From the NCBI RefSeq assembly GCF_958979055.1, contig NC_084893.1:17711954-17775953 (forward strand): a DNA stretch of 64,000 bases, read 5' to 3'. The notes under the pieces are model-generated. The model made no database searches and had not been told where the DNA came from. It saw only the letters and a list, made by a program, of their open reading frames with translations. Positions 24,206-34,420 of the stretch are shown piece by piece. Numbering within the stretch: position 1 is the first letter of the stretch; each line of letters opens with the position of its first letter. A program made the position numbers and the translations under genes. This stretch comes from Alnus glutinosa. Lineage: Eukaryota; Streptophyta; Magnoliopsida; Fagales; Betulaceae.

Positions 24206-25040
24206 CGGACGTCGCCTGATTCCGACATAATTTTTCAGGACCGGTGTCTGAATCTGACTTGTTGATCCGGCAATAATCAACTACTTGAACGTAAAGGTCA
24301 ACTGTGTCCTTTAAGAGAGGGTCGACTGCGTCTGTCATCTATGGAAAATAGTGTAAATCATTTTCCAAAATTTAATAAGCAATTTTGGTTAAACAGAAAT
24401 CATTTTCCGGTTGACCATTATTTTCGCCCATACCAAATACTGAAAAATGCCGAAATCATTTTTCAGAAACTATTTTACACTGAAACAAACGGAGCATTAA
24501 AAGCTGTTCAGTACTTCATGATACTTCTGTAGTTATATATTCTCAAAAATTTCTCCTCATCAATAGCATGAAATTAAATTCGAAATGTGAAGCATTAAAA
24601 AAAAATTGCTTTAAATTCGACTGAAAAATGCCGGACGTTGCCTAATTCCTGCATAATTTTTCAGAACCGGTGTTCGAATCTGACTTGTTGATCCAGCAAT
24701 AGTCAACTACTTGAACCTAAAGGTCAACTGTGTCGTTTAAAAGAGGATCGACTGCGTCTGCCATATATGAAAAATAGCGTAAATCATTTTCCAAAATTTA
24801 ATAAGCAATTTTGGTTAAACGGAAATCATTTTTCGGTTGACCATTATTTTGGCCCCTACCAAATATTGAAAAATATCGAAAACATTTTTCAGAAACTATT
24901 TTATACCGAAACAAACGGAACATTCAAAACTGTTCAGAACTTCATGATACTTCTGTAGTTATATATTCTCGAAAATTTCTCCTCATCAATAGCATGAAAT
25001 TAAATTCGACATGTGAAGCATTAAAAAAAAAAAAAATTTG
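24206..25040. repeat. Tandem duplication of a TIR-element end plus flank
   Basis: The segment 24206-24625 (from GCCGGACGTCGCCTGATTCC) is repeated directly at 24626-25040 (from GCCGGACGTTGCCTAATTCC). Each copy holds about 290 bp of the right end of the TTA-flanked element and about 115 bp of downstream host DNA, so the duplication happened after insertion. The copies differ by scattered substitutions and A-tract length. Confidence 0.85.
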
Positions 25041-25320
25041 CTTTTTGGACTTGATCGAAACAAATGGAAACGGGTTAACGGTAATATCCGAAGGCCCAAG
25101 AGTGAAATCAGAACACAAAGCCAACGGCTAGTTGGAAACCAAAGGCTTAACCGACTAGGAATCCTTCCCAACTAGGAAATCTATATACAAATACATATAT
25201 ACACATGCAGCGCTAGAGTTAATTAGAACACATCCAAATCTTGCAATCTTGGGGAGCACGATTTCTCTGGGTTCGTGTTCTTTTTTGTCTCTCAACTGAT
25301 CAAGATTTCTCTCGGACAAG
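25041..25320 (+). other. Sequence before the TFIIS-like copy
   Basis: The last 100 bases (ending TTTCTCTCGGACAAG before the ATG) resemble a plant 5' leader, but no TATA box at normal spacing was identified. It may be leader sequence copied with the pseudogene. Confidence 0.35.
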
Positions 25321-25836
25321 ATGGTGAAGGTGGAGCCAAGTAGAAACGAGATGAGTGGAAGTTTAGGAAGATCTTCTGGGGTTACAAAGAAAGTGATCAT
25401 CTTGAAGAGTCATAGGCCAGATGTGGCGATGAAGGTCGACAAGGCTTCAAAGTCGGCACCCATCAACCCTGCTACAGCTTATCGTGGAAAGGTTCGCAAA
25501 TAACTGGGGCAGGCATTTTCCAGAGTTGCCATTGAAGCCGATGAGGGCGGCATTAAGCCTGATGTAACAGCATGTGACCCAGTTGGAGCTGCTGCCCTGG
25601 TAGAGTCGGCAATGTTCGAGAAGATTGGTTGGTCCAATGGGATTAAGAAGGCCAAGTACCGATCAGTGTTGTTCAACCTCAAGGACCCAGAAAACCCGGA
25701 TTTGCGGAGGAAGGTTCTTCTTGGGCAGATCTTGCCGGAGGTGCTTGTGACCATGTCTGCGGAACAGATGGCAAGCCACAAAAGGCAGCGTGAAAATATC
25801 CAAATTCAATTGAAGTCGCTGAACAAACGTAATTAA
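25321..25836 (+). pseudogene. Intronless TFIIS central-domain-like retrocopy with in-frame stop
   Basis: The frame starts MVKVEPSRNEMSGSLGRSSG, meets TAA at 25501-25503 and then continues in the same frame to 25836. The second part matches the TFIIS (RNA polymerase II elongation factor) central domain: AFSRVAIEADEGG, DPVGAAALVESAMFEKIG, KKAKYRSVLFNLKDPENP, DLRRKVLLGQILPE and MSAEQMASHKRQREN. The N-terminal LW domain is not recognisable and the C-terminal zinc ribbon, with the catalytic acidic residues, is absent. It lacks introns, so a retrocopy is likely, though no poly(A) tail or target duplication was found. If transcribed, 25612-25833 could still give a 74-residue fragment. Confidence 0.75.
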
Positions 25837-26965
25837 CTTGTACTTGTGAGGTGCTAAATTGTTGAACTCATTTTTCTTGTCAGTGTTTCCCAATTGGGTG
25901 CTTCTTGATATATATAGTTCCTTCATGTATAGCTTCCAAAACTATGATCCATTATATTAATATGAAACTTGTCCTCTGTAATTCTTATCTAGCTTGCTGA
26001 TAGTTATTTTTGAGAATGCTTGCTTTTGGGTTGGGGAAATATCGCTCACAACCCTTGGGAATGGCGCCCGAGGTGGGGCAGGCCCACGACCACAAGGTTA
26101 CCATGACACGTGGCTGGATTTTAATAGTATAGAGAAAGCGGTTAGACCCCGGTATGCTATGCCAACCCATAGGCGCGTGGAGATCACTGATAACAGGGAA
26201 TCCCAAAACCTCTAAGGACCGGGAGCATCTCTGTACTGGCGGCCGGACTAATTAAGGAGCATAAATGCACGGGATCCCCTTCATTTATTAGTATCTAAAC
26301 ATTTAATGAATTTTGTACTTGGACTAGTCAAACTGAAACGTACGACTGACAAGTTGTCCATATCAAAACCAAAATGTCCCCAATGGACCATACCGGGAGC
26401 ACCCAGCAATGTCCAATCGCCACCCATGAGATAATCCACACGTGGTAGCAATTAATGCGAAGAATCTTTGAGATTAGAGTGGTAAGCTTGAGAAAAACAA
26501 CATTGATATATAAGGAAAAATTTCCACAGGTAAGGTAATGAATTTTCCCTGCAAATTCATTTACTCTCCATCATAAAAACCCTTACTGACTTAACCATCG
26601 GAAGAGGTGTCGCCGGCCAACCCTCGGCAAGCCTTTATTTTTTTTGCAGATATCTACATTCCTCCAGTCGAACACCCAATTAGAGCTTGACACGTCATCA
26701 TTCAGAAACTGTCACTAACACTTGCCATTGCCGGAAAGGTTTAATGTTTAGTCTGTAAATTATCAAACACTGTTTCATGTTCTGGGATTAGAAAATCATA
26801 ATCTTATTAGTTTTAGTCTACATTTTTTTGACTGACCAATCAAACAAGGAAGAAGAGTGGCCGGATTGGACTTCTGTCTACTTAATTGTTCAATGAAATA
26901 CAAACGGAGAAAGAATTTGGTTTGCTTTAAGTCTATTTGCATTATTAGTTTGGTAGCTAATAAGG
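25837..26965. other. Intergenic DNA with a probable Gypsy LTR fragment
   Basis: No gene is evident. Bases 26560-26740 contain GACTTAACCATCGGAAGAGG, CTCGGCAAGCC and TTTGCAG, an arrangement like the R-U5 part of plant Gypsy (Tat/Athila-type) LTRs; neither end could be placed. The GC-richer patch 26020-26240 was not recognised. Confidence 0.35.
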
Positions 26966-27621
26966 GGATCCGGCTTCTATGTTGCATCTGCTGTAGTTAT
27001 TTTTACGGTTGAGATTTAACCTCAATATTTTAAAGCCAAACGTTACAAAATCATTACGAGCTCTTCACGCTGTCTAGTCTAAAGCAAGAAAGCATCAATA
27101 CATTTAAAAGTTTCTCAAGGACCTCAGTCAGAGTTTGCTAGCTGACTTGCCAAAGTGGATGCTCACTGCTTGCTCTATCCTGCGTTCGTCATAGCTGTCG
27201 AAGATGGTCTTGAGCGCAATGGAGGTGGCACCTTTATGTATGGTCTTGAAGAAGGAGTATGTGGTGACCAGTGTAACTCTTACTCCTTTGTGCTCCGAAC
27301 GACTTGGAGAATTGGAGCATGGGATTAATGTGGCCTTGGGTTGGATCAATACAAATTTTTCACTAGTCATACATATGCTTTGTTCTCCCATGTTCTTTGC
27401 AACTAAAAAAAAGGCATGGGATATATATAATCAACCACGAGTAGCCAAATATAATCTGAAAAATTTATAGAATTCGAAGTATCTATCTAAAGAGACGCCG
27501 TTAATATCAGTAAACGATTTATTAACGTATGGCTTTTAAAATATTGAAATTAAATCTTAACTCTTCATTATTTTAATAGCAGATGTGCTGTAATTATTTC
27601 TGCACCATAGAAGCCGGATCC
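26966..27621. mobile_element. 656-bp TIR element with target duplication
   Basis: The left end GGATCCGGCTTCTATG is inverted at the right end (CATAGAAGCCGGATCC), and imperfect inverted similarity extends about 90 bp inward through TTTAAAGCCAAACGTT. The 8-bp flanks TAATAAGG (26958-26965 and 27622-27629) are identical; by shifting one base the duplication can be read as 9 bp (CTAATAAGG). That leaves hAT and Mutator both possible. The interior has two opposing short frames with no known product. Confidence 0.75.
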
Positions 27622-27629
27622 TAATAAGG

Positions 27630-28009
27630 AGGTTGACTAAAAGTCCTGGCATTTGGGCAGGGAGTTGCACGTTTGTGGTTCTAGGAACTTCTAGTGGCAT
27701 TTTGTGAATGAGTTCAAGCGACTCGTATGAGTGCCACTTGGCCGAAACAACATCTCAGTTAGGCACCGATTCCCCAAGGTCCACGTCCACCCAATCCTCC
27801 CATCCCGCGACAAGGGAAAGAGTTCACAAATTTTTGTATGCTTTGACAACGTTTTTTTCTTTCTTTTTTTTTTAAAAAAAAATTTACTCCCAAAATATTT
27901 AAAATTATTTGTAATTTTACGTCACATCAAAATATTTTTTCAATAAAAAGATAAATATTACCCTAAAAAAAAAAAAGAAATAAGAAAAATGGTCAAACAA
28001 GGCTTTTTG
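27630..28009. other. Intergenic stretch without recognised features
   Basis: The first 200 bases are of average composition and the rest is A/T homopolymer-rich. I see nothing identifiable. Confidence 0.4.
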
Positions 28010-29001
28010 TGATGCAGCAGAATTTTAAACAAATAGGAAATTATAAGAAACAAAACCTAGCTTTGATAGCATGGAGTCTCCCTAAACTAACAATAGGGAA
28101 GAAGAAATCAGAGTCTCATTGGCCTCGGCAAAGTCTCACCAACAAAAGAACAGAGGAATCACTCATCTAAGAAACAAACATATTTTTTCATAAGTCATAC
28201 TCTGTCTATTACAATAGAACATTATGCTCAAATAGCCTTATAGACTAAACCCTAACTCTAATCCTAATATGACTTACTTTGGATCAAACCCATTATTGAA
28301 TTACAAATAACTTAAAACTTTGGGTCAAGCCCATCATTGAATTCAAATAAAACTCATAATTTAAATAAAATTAAATGACCAATTTATTCTTGTCTCATTC
28401 TGCATCATTCTCCCCTTCTTTGAAAAATACTCGTCCTTGAGTTTAGATGACAATGCTTTGGACTAAGCCCAATTCCTCAAGTCTTGAAAAGAATTCAAAG
28501 GGTTTGCTACTGACTGGGTTTGAACGTGGACCTGATGAACTGTTGCTAGCACAGCCTTCAATATTGCAAAACTAAAAAGTTTCGGATTAGCCCTTCACAA
28601 TGATGCAGAATGAGATAAGAATAAATTGGTGATTTAGTTTTACTTAAAATTATTAGTTTTATTTAAATTGTTTCTTGGAGGTGTGATTCCTCTTTCTTTT
28701 TTTCTTTTTTTTTTTATGGTAAGACACTACCAAGGCCAATGAGACTCTAGTTTCTTCTTTCCTATGGAACCCTATTGTTAGTTTGGAGAGACTCTCGGTT
28801 ATCAAAGGTTTTGTTTCTTATAATTTCCTCATCTGTTTAAAATACTGCTGCATCAATTTGGTATATTGACTTTGGGCCAAGCCCAATATTAAATTATAAA
28901 TAATTTAAAACTTTGGGTCAAGCCCATCATTGAATTTTACATAACACTAATAATTTAAATAAAATTAAATGATCAATTTATCCTTGTCTCATTCTGCATT
29001 A
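28010..29001. mobile_element. Cluster of three related Gypsy-type LTR pieces in alternating orientation
   Basis: A full-length minus-strand LTR (28010-28407) ends in TGATGCAGCAG / CTGCATCA and abuts a minus-strand polypurine tract (TTCTCCCCTTCTTTG, 28408-28422). Beyond about 190 bp of internal DNA a plus-strand LTR with an internal deletion follows (28601-28855, TGATGCAGAATGAG to CTGCTGCATCA). A third, minus-strand partial copy occupies about 28872-29001. Read on the minus strand, the coding remnant next to the purine tract resembles the 3' end of Ty3-gypsy pol (GACGAGTATTTTTCAAAG). The order implies insertion or recombination between relatives. Confidence 0.7.
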
Positions 29002-29303
29002 TTTTGTTACTTCAACGTAATAGGCCTTACCAAATATGGCAACAAAAGGCACTCGATTCTAAAATATTAGGGTTTCTACTTTGTCTATTTAGGCTGTTAT
29101 TATGCTTAGAGTTGGAGTCAAGATATTGATAAGAACCTACGCTTCTTATCAAGCTAAACTAAGAGATTTTTTATTTTTTTATTTTTTAAAAAAATATATA
29201 TAACTGCTTTGAGTGTGAGGGTATATATTTCATTATTAGAAGTTGATTTGTAGGAAATTTCAAAATTTTTGTCCTTAAAAAACATGTGTTTTTCACATGC
29301 TAA
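29002..29303. other. AT-rich spacer
   Basis: It may contain a further LTR edge (GTTATTATGCTTAGAGTTGG), but nothing could be defined. Confidence 0.35.
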
Positions 29304-29660
29304 GAGCACTAGCACAGCTTCCCTTAAACTTTTCCTCACTTTAAAGAATTAAACCAATTTTTGCTTCTTCATTTAAATACACTTCACAATAGCTTCTCTT
29401 ATTATTTTCTTATATCATTTAAATATTATTTAAATTAAATGCCAAGAGTAAGAAAAATAGAAGAGAAGTCATTTAAATATTATTTCAAATAAATGCTAGA
29501 GGAATAAGAGAGGAAAGATAAAGTTCTTCCCTTAGCATTATTTTAATAATGCTAAAGGAACCACTTTTTCTTCCTTATATGTAGGGTACAACTTTTGGTT
29601 CCTTTGATATTTCCTTAGTTTATGGAACAATAATGGAATATAATTCAAGTAATTTTTAAG

Positions 29661-29694
<34 letters not shown>

Positions 29695-29732
29695 GAAATG
29701 AATAAGATTTAGAGAAGCTGCTGCTAGTGTTC
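29304..29732. mobile_element. Tourist-like MITE with TAA target duplication
   Basis: The ends are GAGCACTAGCACAGCTTCCC and, inverted, GAAGCTGCTGCTAGTGTTC; TAA flanks both sides (29301-29303 and 29733-29735). A T tract of about 25 bases lies at 29669-29693. The 3-bp TAA duplication and size suit PIF/Harbinger-derived MITEs; coding capacity is absent. Confidence 0.75.
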
Positions 29733-30017
29733 TAAGGACACATTTGACATTTAGAAGTTTATTTGTATGAAATTTCTTACAACTTAATTTGTACAAATTT
29801 TTTGTCCAAAATTTAAGAAATTGAGCCTTCAAGGTTTTATACGACTCTCATGTCGCGTTTTCCTTTGGTAAATGGGCCCATTAGATGAGAACTTCTACAA
29901 CAGTTCCATGATGATGCTTGACCATCCTTCTATCCAAAATTGGAGTTATTAAGCTAAAGACGCACGTCTTCTATAGAAGTAATGTCAGGTAATTGCTACC
30001 GACAAAATTAAGGCTTA

Positions 30018-30975
30018 TGCTCCGTTTGTTTCGACGTAAAATGGTTTTCGTCGTAAAATATTTTCAACGAAATCAATTTCAAAAGAAATTATTTTCTCGA
30101 AAATATTTTTCGGCGTTTGGTTCGCACGAAAAAATTACGAAAAGTGAAAATGCAACTGTCGCCGGAATCCGAAGAACATGTTTGGCCGGATCCGGCCAAA
30201 ATTGCCGGATTCCGGCGGGAAACCTCCGGGCCCGGTCAGATCTGGCCGGATGGTCATTTTGGCCGGATCTCGGCAGGATTAGTGGCCGGATCCGGTCAGA
30301 TCAGGCCAGATCCGGCATGATCAGTGTCCGAATCAGGTCATATCCGGCCGGATCCCGGCCATTTTGGCCAGATCCGGCCGGGTCAGTGTCCAGATCTGGT
30401 CATATCCGGCCAGATCTAGCCGGGTCAGTGTCCGGATCCGGTCATATCCGGCCGGATTCCGGCCATTTTGGCCAGATCCGACCGGGTCAGTGTTCGGATC
30501 CGGTCAGATCCGGCCAGATCAGTGGCCGGATCCGGTCAGATCAGGCCGGATTCCTGCCGGTTTCTGTCCATGGCCGGATTCCGGCCAAATTCCGCCGACA
30601 TTCGGCGCAGTTGCCGGATGTCGCCAGATTCCGGCGGTATTCTGGCAGCCGGCGGTATTCCGGTGGTCGGATTCCGACGCCGGCATTATTCCAGTGACTT
30701 GATGATGCCGGATTCCGGTGCTGCCTATTTTCTAACGACCGACTATTGTCGGATTCGGACAGTCAGATATCAAACGTGCGTATAAGGACGAAGAATATAA
30801 TTTTGAAAAACGATTTACGGTTTTAAAAACCGTAAATCGTTTTCCAAAAATTAAAGAAGGTTTTACAGTCAAACCGAAAATGATTTTCGTTTACCGTTAT
30901 TTTCGCCCCTACCAAACACCGTAAAATACCGAAATTATTTTCTGGAAATCATTTTACGCCGAAACAAACGGAGCA
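30018..30975. mobile_element. TTA-flanked TIR element, complete reference copy
   Basis: This 958-bp element starts TGCTCCGTTTGTTTCGACGT and ends CGCCGAAACAAACGGAGCA, with TTA on both sides (30015-30017 and 30976-30978). After an AT-rich end it has a core (30160-30770) made almost entirely of degenerate CCGGATCCGGCC/CAGATC/GGGTCAGTGT words with a loosely repeated unit of about 55-100 bp. The core is followed by a nearly perfect hairpin at 30805-30848 (AACGATTTACGGTTTT / AAAACCGTAAATCGTT). The 200-codon open frames over the core arise from the repeat and have no protein character. No transposase is encoded. Confidence 0.88.
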
Positions 30976-31135
30976 TTAATTTTCTAACTTCTTTCTTAAG
31001 GCAAGAGACATGAAAGGCAGGGTGAATCCTGGATTCTAAAGGCAAATTGGGGTGGTAGGCAATAAGCCTTATGTGCTCCAACACCTTGTAGAGCCCATTG
31101 AATCGAGCTGAAAGCTTCATGGATGTCTGCACATT
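30976..31135 (-). pseudogene. Ty3-gypsy integrase C-terminal fragment
   Basis: On the minus strand the frame reads MQTSMKLSARFNGLYKVLEH, then RIHPAFHVSCLKKEV, the conserved integrase tail of chromovirus-type Gypsy elements. It is interrupted by the TTA-flanked transposon immediately downstream. The remaining flank (29950-30014 and 31136-31320) probably belongs to the same decayed element but shows no other motif. Confidence 0.65.
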
Positions 31136-31320
31136 AACGGAAATCTATTTCAAACTCCTGCTGACTTCGTTGCTTGTCAGCCTGTTGCTTTATTGAGGGC
31201 ACGGTAAGATCGTCTTTGAGGAGCAGCATGACTTTAATCAGTTCAATCATGAAGGGTGCAGTCCAAGTGTCCAACTCATCATGAAGATCCTGTGGCCCAA
31301 TTCCAAACATTTCTTTTATA

Positions 31321-31626
31321 TAGGCTTTATATTTGATTTACATAGCTATAAATCTATTATCCCCTAGAAGCCCTCCCGTCTAATCACTTGGCCAACTCCT
31401 TAGGGTTGACTAGCCGCTGCTCTTCCAACCGTTTGTTCTTCAAATGCCCTATTCTCTCTTGTGAAGCTAATGTGAGGCTGATAACACAGCTGAACAAATT
31501 AAGTTAAAGTAAGTTGTGTTTCATATGCGGAATGTATATTCTAAGTGTTTGATTTATGATCCTTATATATTTTAATATCAAATTTATTCTATTTCACTTT
31601 TTTAATTTCTAATAAAAACTATACAC
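31321..31626. other. Spacer without recognised features
   Basis: AT-rich DNA between the Gypsy fragment and the LINE derivative. It ends with the left target-duplication copy AAAAACTATACAC (31614-31626). Confidence 0.4.
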
Positions 31627-32763
31627 AACTCCTACGGAAAAATTGAGCCGTTGTAGACTCTTCTCTCTTCTAGAGCCCCTCCCATGTGAGCATAGTTTTC
31701 ACCAGAAAGGGGTGGTCTCACGCCTCCCCCTCCCGGTGGTGATTTCCCTCTAGCTCCTCGTGAGTCAGAGTGTTTTTTGTTCCCCCTGAGTTGGTAAAGT
31801 GGGGTTAGTTTTCTCCCAACCTTTAGAGTTGTGGAGCTTTTGTTTCCTCCGACTAGATCCGGTGGTGGCTGACCTTCCCCTATCCTTTTTAAGTTATGGT
31901 GGCATGTTATTTGCTTTTCTTTGTTGGTTTATGTCCCTCCAGACTTGGATCCGGTGGTGGTTTATGTCCTTTTAGTTTTTTAGAGGGTTATGGAGCTTTG
32001 TTTGTTGGTTTTTCCTTCAAAAGTCATCCAATCACCTTGCTGCCAGAGCCAATTGATAGATCTGAAGCAGTCAGTCCCATCGCCGCCGAGATCACAACCA
32101 AAATCACTGTCACGCATAGCCCAGAGGTTCTGCCCGTTCAGCCACGTGCCGCCACAATCCTCCAAACCACTTCGACAGCCACACCATCAGACAGATCTGC
32201 CGTCGATCTTTCCACCCATGTTTAGATCACTACCTTCCAACCATCCACGCGCTATCACGCGCCACTAGAAGCCCCTACGTGTCTATCTCACGCGCCCCAC
32301 GCTCCACCGCCAACCACCACGCGCCGCCGCCACTTCTGTCAGTCTTCTTCCACAGTGCAGACCAGATCTGGGACCAGAACCCACCGATCTATCCAGTGAC
32401 AACTAATCTCTCGATGGCAGTTATGTGATGGATGCTTTTGCTTATGTTTATGTTTTCTTTGTTTGTTTTTCCAATCTCAACCTGCTTGTGTTTGGATCAA
32501 ATTTTATGGGAATATTTGTTGGCTAATTGCTAGATCAGCCCTCTTTCTTTAGAGAATGTGCGTTATTGTAAGAGATGCTCAAGTGTGCTTCTTGTAAAAT
32601 TTGTATTTCTGCTTAGACAACTGTTTTACTAAGCCAAATCCTTCTGGCTTAGAGAGTTAGGGGGGTCATATCCCTTACTTTCAAGTTGTAAGCTTATGGG
32701 CAGTTTGCAGTATTAATGATATCATATGCTATTTTGTTCAAAAAAAAAAAAAAAAAAAAAAAA
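31627..32763 (+). mobile_element. Short L1-type LINE derivative with poly(A) and TSD
   Basis: The element ends in about 24 A (32740-32763) after ATGATATCATATGCTATTTT and is flanked by ACTATACAC on both sides (within 31618-31626 and 32763-32771). Its 5' part (CCCTCCCATGTGAGC, CCGGTGGTGG repeats) and 3' part (CTTTCAAGTTGTAAGC) look like LINE untranslated regions. Between them lies only a Pro/Ser/Thr-rich frame (31896-32222) without endonuclease or reverse transcriptase. It must have been moved by enzymes from another LINE. Confidence 0.75.
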
Positions 32764-32834
32764 CTATACACTTTTTTTAATGGGATTATGTAAACCCAAC
32801 TTAACCTTAATTTTTGGTAATTGAGGTTTTTATC

Positions 32835-34106
32835 TGAAAAATAAATGGACTTCTAAATTTAACAGTGTGTGTGAACAATGTGCAACAAAATATTAAATGC
32901 GGAATTTAAAAGATACAAATATTTTGTTGACGAAGTGAAAACTCAATTAAGAGAAAAACCACTCCGGGGCAGCCAAACCCAGGATATCCACTATTCAGAA
33001 GATAAAGCTAGATACAAAGCAGTAACACTCACATACCCCTGATGCAGTGGTCGTACCTTTCTCTCTAACGTGTAACCCAACACGAACGCTTCCCAACTAG
33101 GTCTCCTACCTGAAGGGGTCTTCAATGGAATCTTTTACCTTAGAGCCCACCTCTAAGATAGACTTCGGTTTACAGCACAGCAACAGCACACTTGAACAGG
33201 GCTTTAGAGGAAATATCACGTCTCTGAGCAGTTGAGAAATTCAATACCGAATTCTTGCAGTTATCAGTGCCCAGGAGCCTCTATTTATAGGCTGGGGGCT
33301 CAAATGAGCGTCAGGCAAAATATACCTGGGCACCGTCCGGACGGTGGACATGGGCCGTCCGGACGGACAACTGTGCGACAAGATTTTTCGAAAATTTCGC
33401 GGAGAAATCTTTCCTGTTTAAGGACATCGTCTGGACGGTCGCACGTCCGCTGCAAGTAATTTCCTTATAAGGCTCTCGAGCGTCTGGACCATGGGGGATG
33501 AGCGTCCGGACGGCTATTCTTCAACACCCAATTTCCATATCGGTAATACGAGCGTCCGAACCATGATAGGCAGTCGTCTGGACAGTTGAAGTAGAATCGG
33601 CAATTTTCTTCTTTGATGCACGCCCGTCCGGACCACAGCTGTCAGACGGTCATATTTGAATTGCGATTCTTGCCTTATGGAGACGCACGTCCGGACGGGT
33701 TACCACTTCGTCTGGACGGTTGATTGATCTTCCCTTTCTTGGAACTTGGAAAGAAATCAGAAACTATCGAGTACTGGGAGGCGACCGGACATGCTGCTGA
33801 AACGTCCGAACGGAGGCAAGCTGGCACAGAAACTTCTCGATACAGTATGGGGTCTGGACAGAATGAACACTTCGTCCGGATGGATGATGCTGGTCTGTCT
33901 AGCGTCCGGACGGGATGACACGTCGTCCGGACGGATGGAACAGTGGACAGATGGGCATCCGGACGGGATGGCTCGATCGTCCGGACGGCTGACAGGGAAC
34001 TTGAATTCTTCTGACTTGCAGACTCTGAATAGTGAAATCCCTATTTACAACATCTTTACACTTAAGTGATTTTGTCCAAACACAGAATGAGGCCAAAATA
34101 CTAACA
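32835..34106 (-). mobile_element. Solo SIRE-like LTR
   Basis: On the minus strand it runs from TGTTAGTATTTTGGCCTCAT to TTTATTTTTCA, the same ends as the LTRs at 19412 and 23122. The flanks TTATC (32830-32834) and TTATT (34107-34111) are a target duplication with one mismatch. No internal region remains, so recombination between two LTRs removed it. It contains about 16 CGTCCGGACG-related words between 33330 and 34000. Open frames across it are artefacts of these words. Confidence 0.85.
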
Positions 34107-34111
34107 TTATT

Positions 34112-34420
34112 TGTTAAAGTATATTATGAGATTTGATTTTAAAGATTTATTATAATTATTGTTATTTCTTACAAATCAGATTTGATGTACCATACTTATC
34201 TACTCATATTCTTTCAAATTCTCCTATATATAGAAATATCATGTATTGTGAAAATATCAAGGAATAAGAGCAATAATGTAGCCATTTGAACTTTATCATG
34301 TGGGTGTGAACGTAAGTCATAGACTGAACCACATAAAAACTCTTGTTTCTATTTTATTTTATTTCTGCTATTGTTTTTATTTTTATTTTTATTTTTTTTT
34401 AACTTTTCTTTCATCAATAG
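34112..34420 (+). mobile_element. Probable Copia LTR fragment
   Basis: It begins TGTTAAAGTATATTATGAGA and includes TATATATAGAAATATCATG and AAGAGCAATAATGTAGCC, an arrangement typical of short Copia LTRs. It may end near TTTCATCA (34408-34415). No primer site or partner LTR was seen. Confidence 0.4.

Larger units (their letters stand above)
17568..24496. mobile_element. TTA-flanked TIR element, copy 2, carrying two nested insertions
   Basis: The left end TGTTCCGTTTGTTTCAG (17568) follows TTA (17565-17567); the right end CTGAAACAAACGGAGCA is followed by TTA (24497-24499). The first 215 bp are the reverse complement of the right part of copy 1. Removing the two insertions (17784-19151 and 19412-24181) leaves roughly 790 bp with the family's GC-rich core (19190-19411 and 24182-24250) and a right subterminal hairpin region, so copy 2 was a normal member before it was interrupted. 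Confidence 0.8.

Noticed and set aside
27128..27470. Opposing 87-88-codon frames inside the 656-bp TIR element
   Set aside because: Neither has a recognisable domain and they overlap on opposite strands; chance or captured sequence is more likely than a gene.
29993..30785. Overlapping 105-234-codon open frames across the GC-rich core
   Set aside because: They translate a degenerate CCGGATCCGG-type repeat (Arg-Ser-Asp-Pro-rich in all frames) within a non-autonomous transposon; there is no start context or domain.
33232..34096. Open frames in the solo LTR (both strands)
   Set aside because: They result from repeated CGTCCGGACG words, which lack stop codons in several frames.
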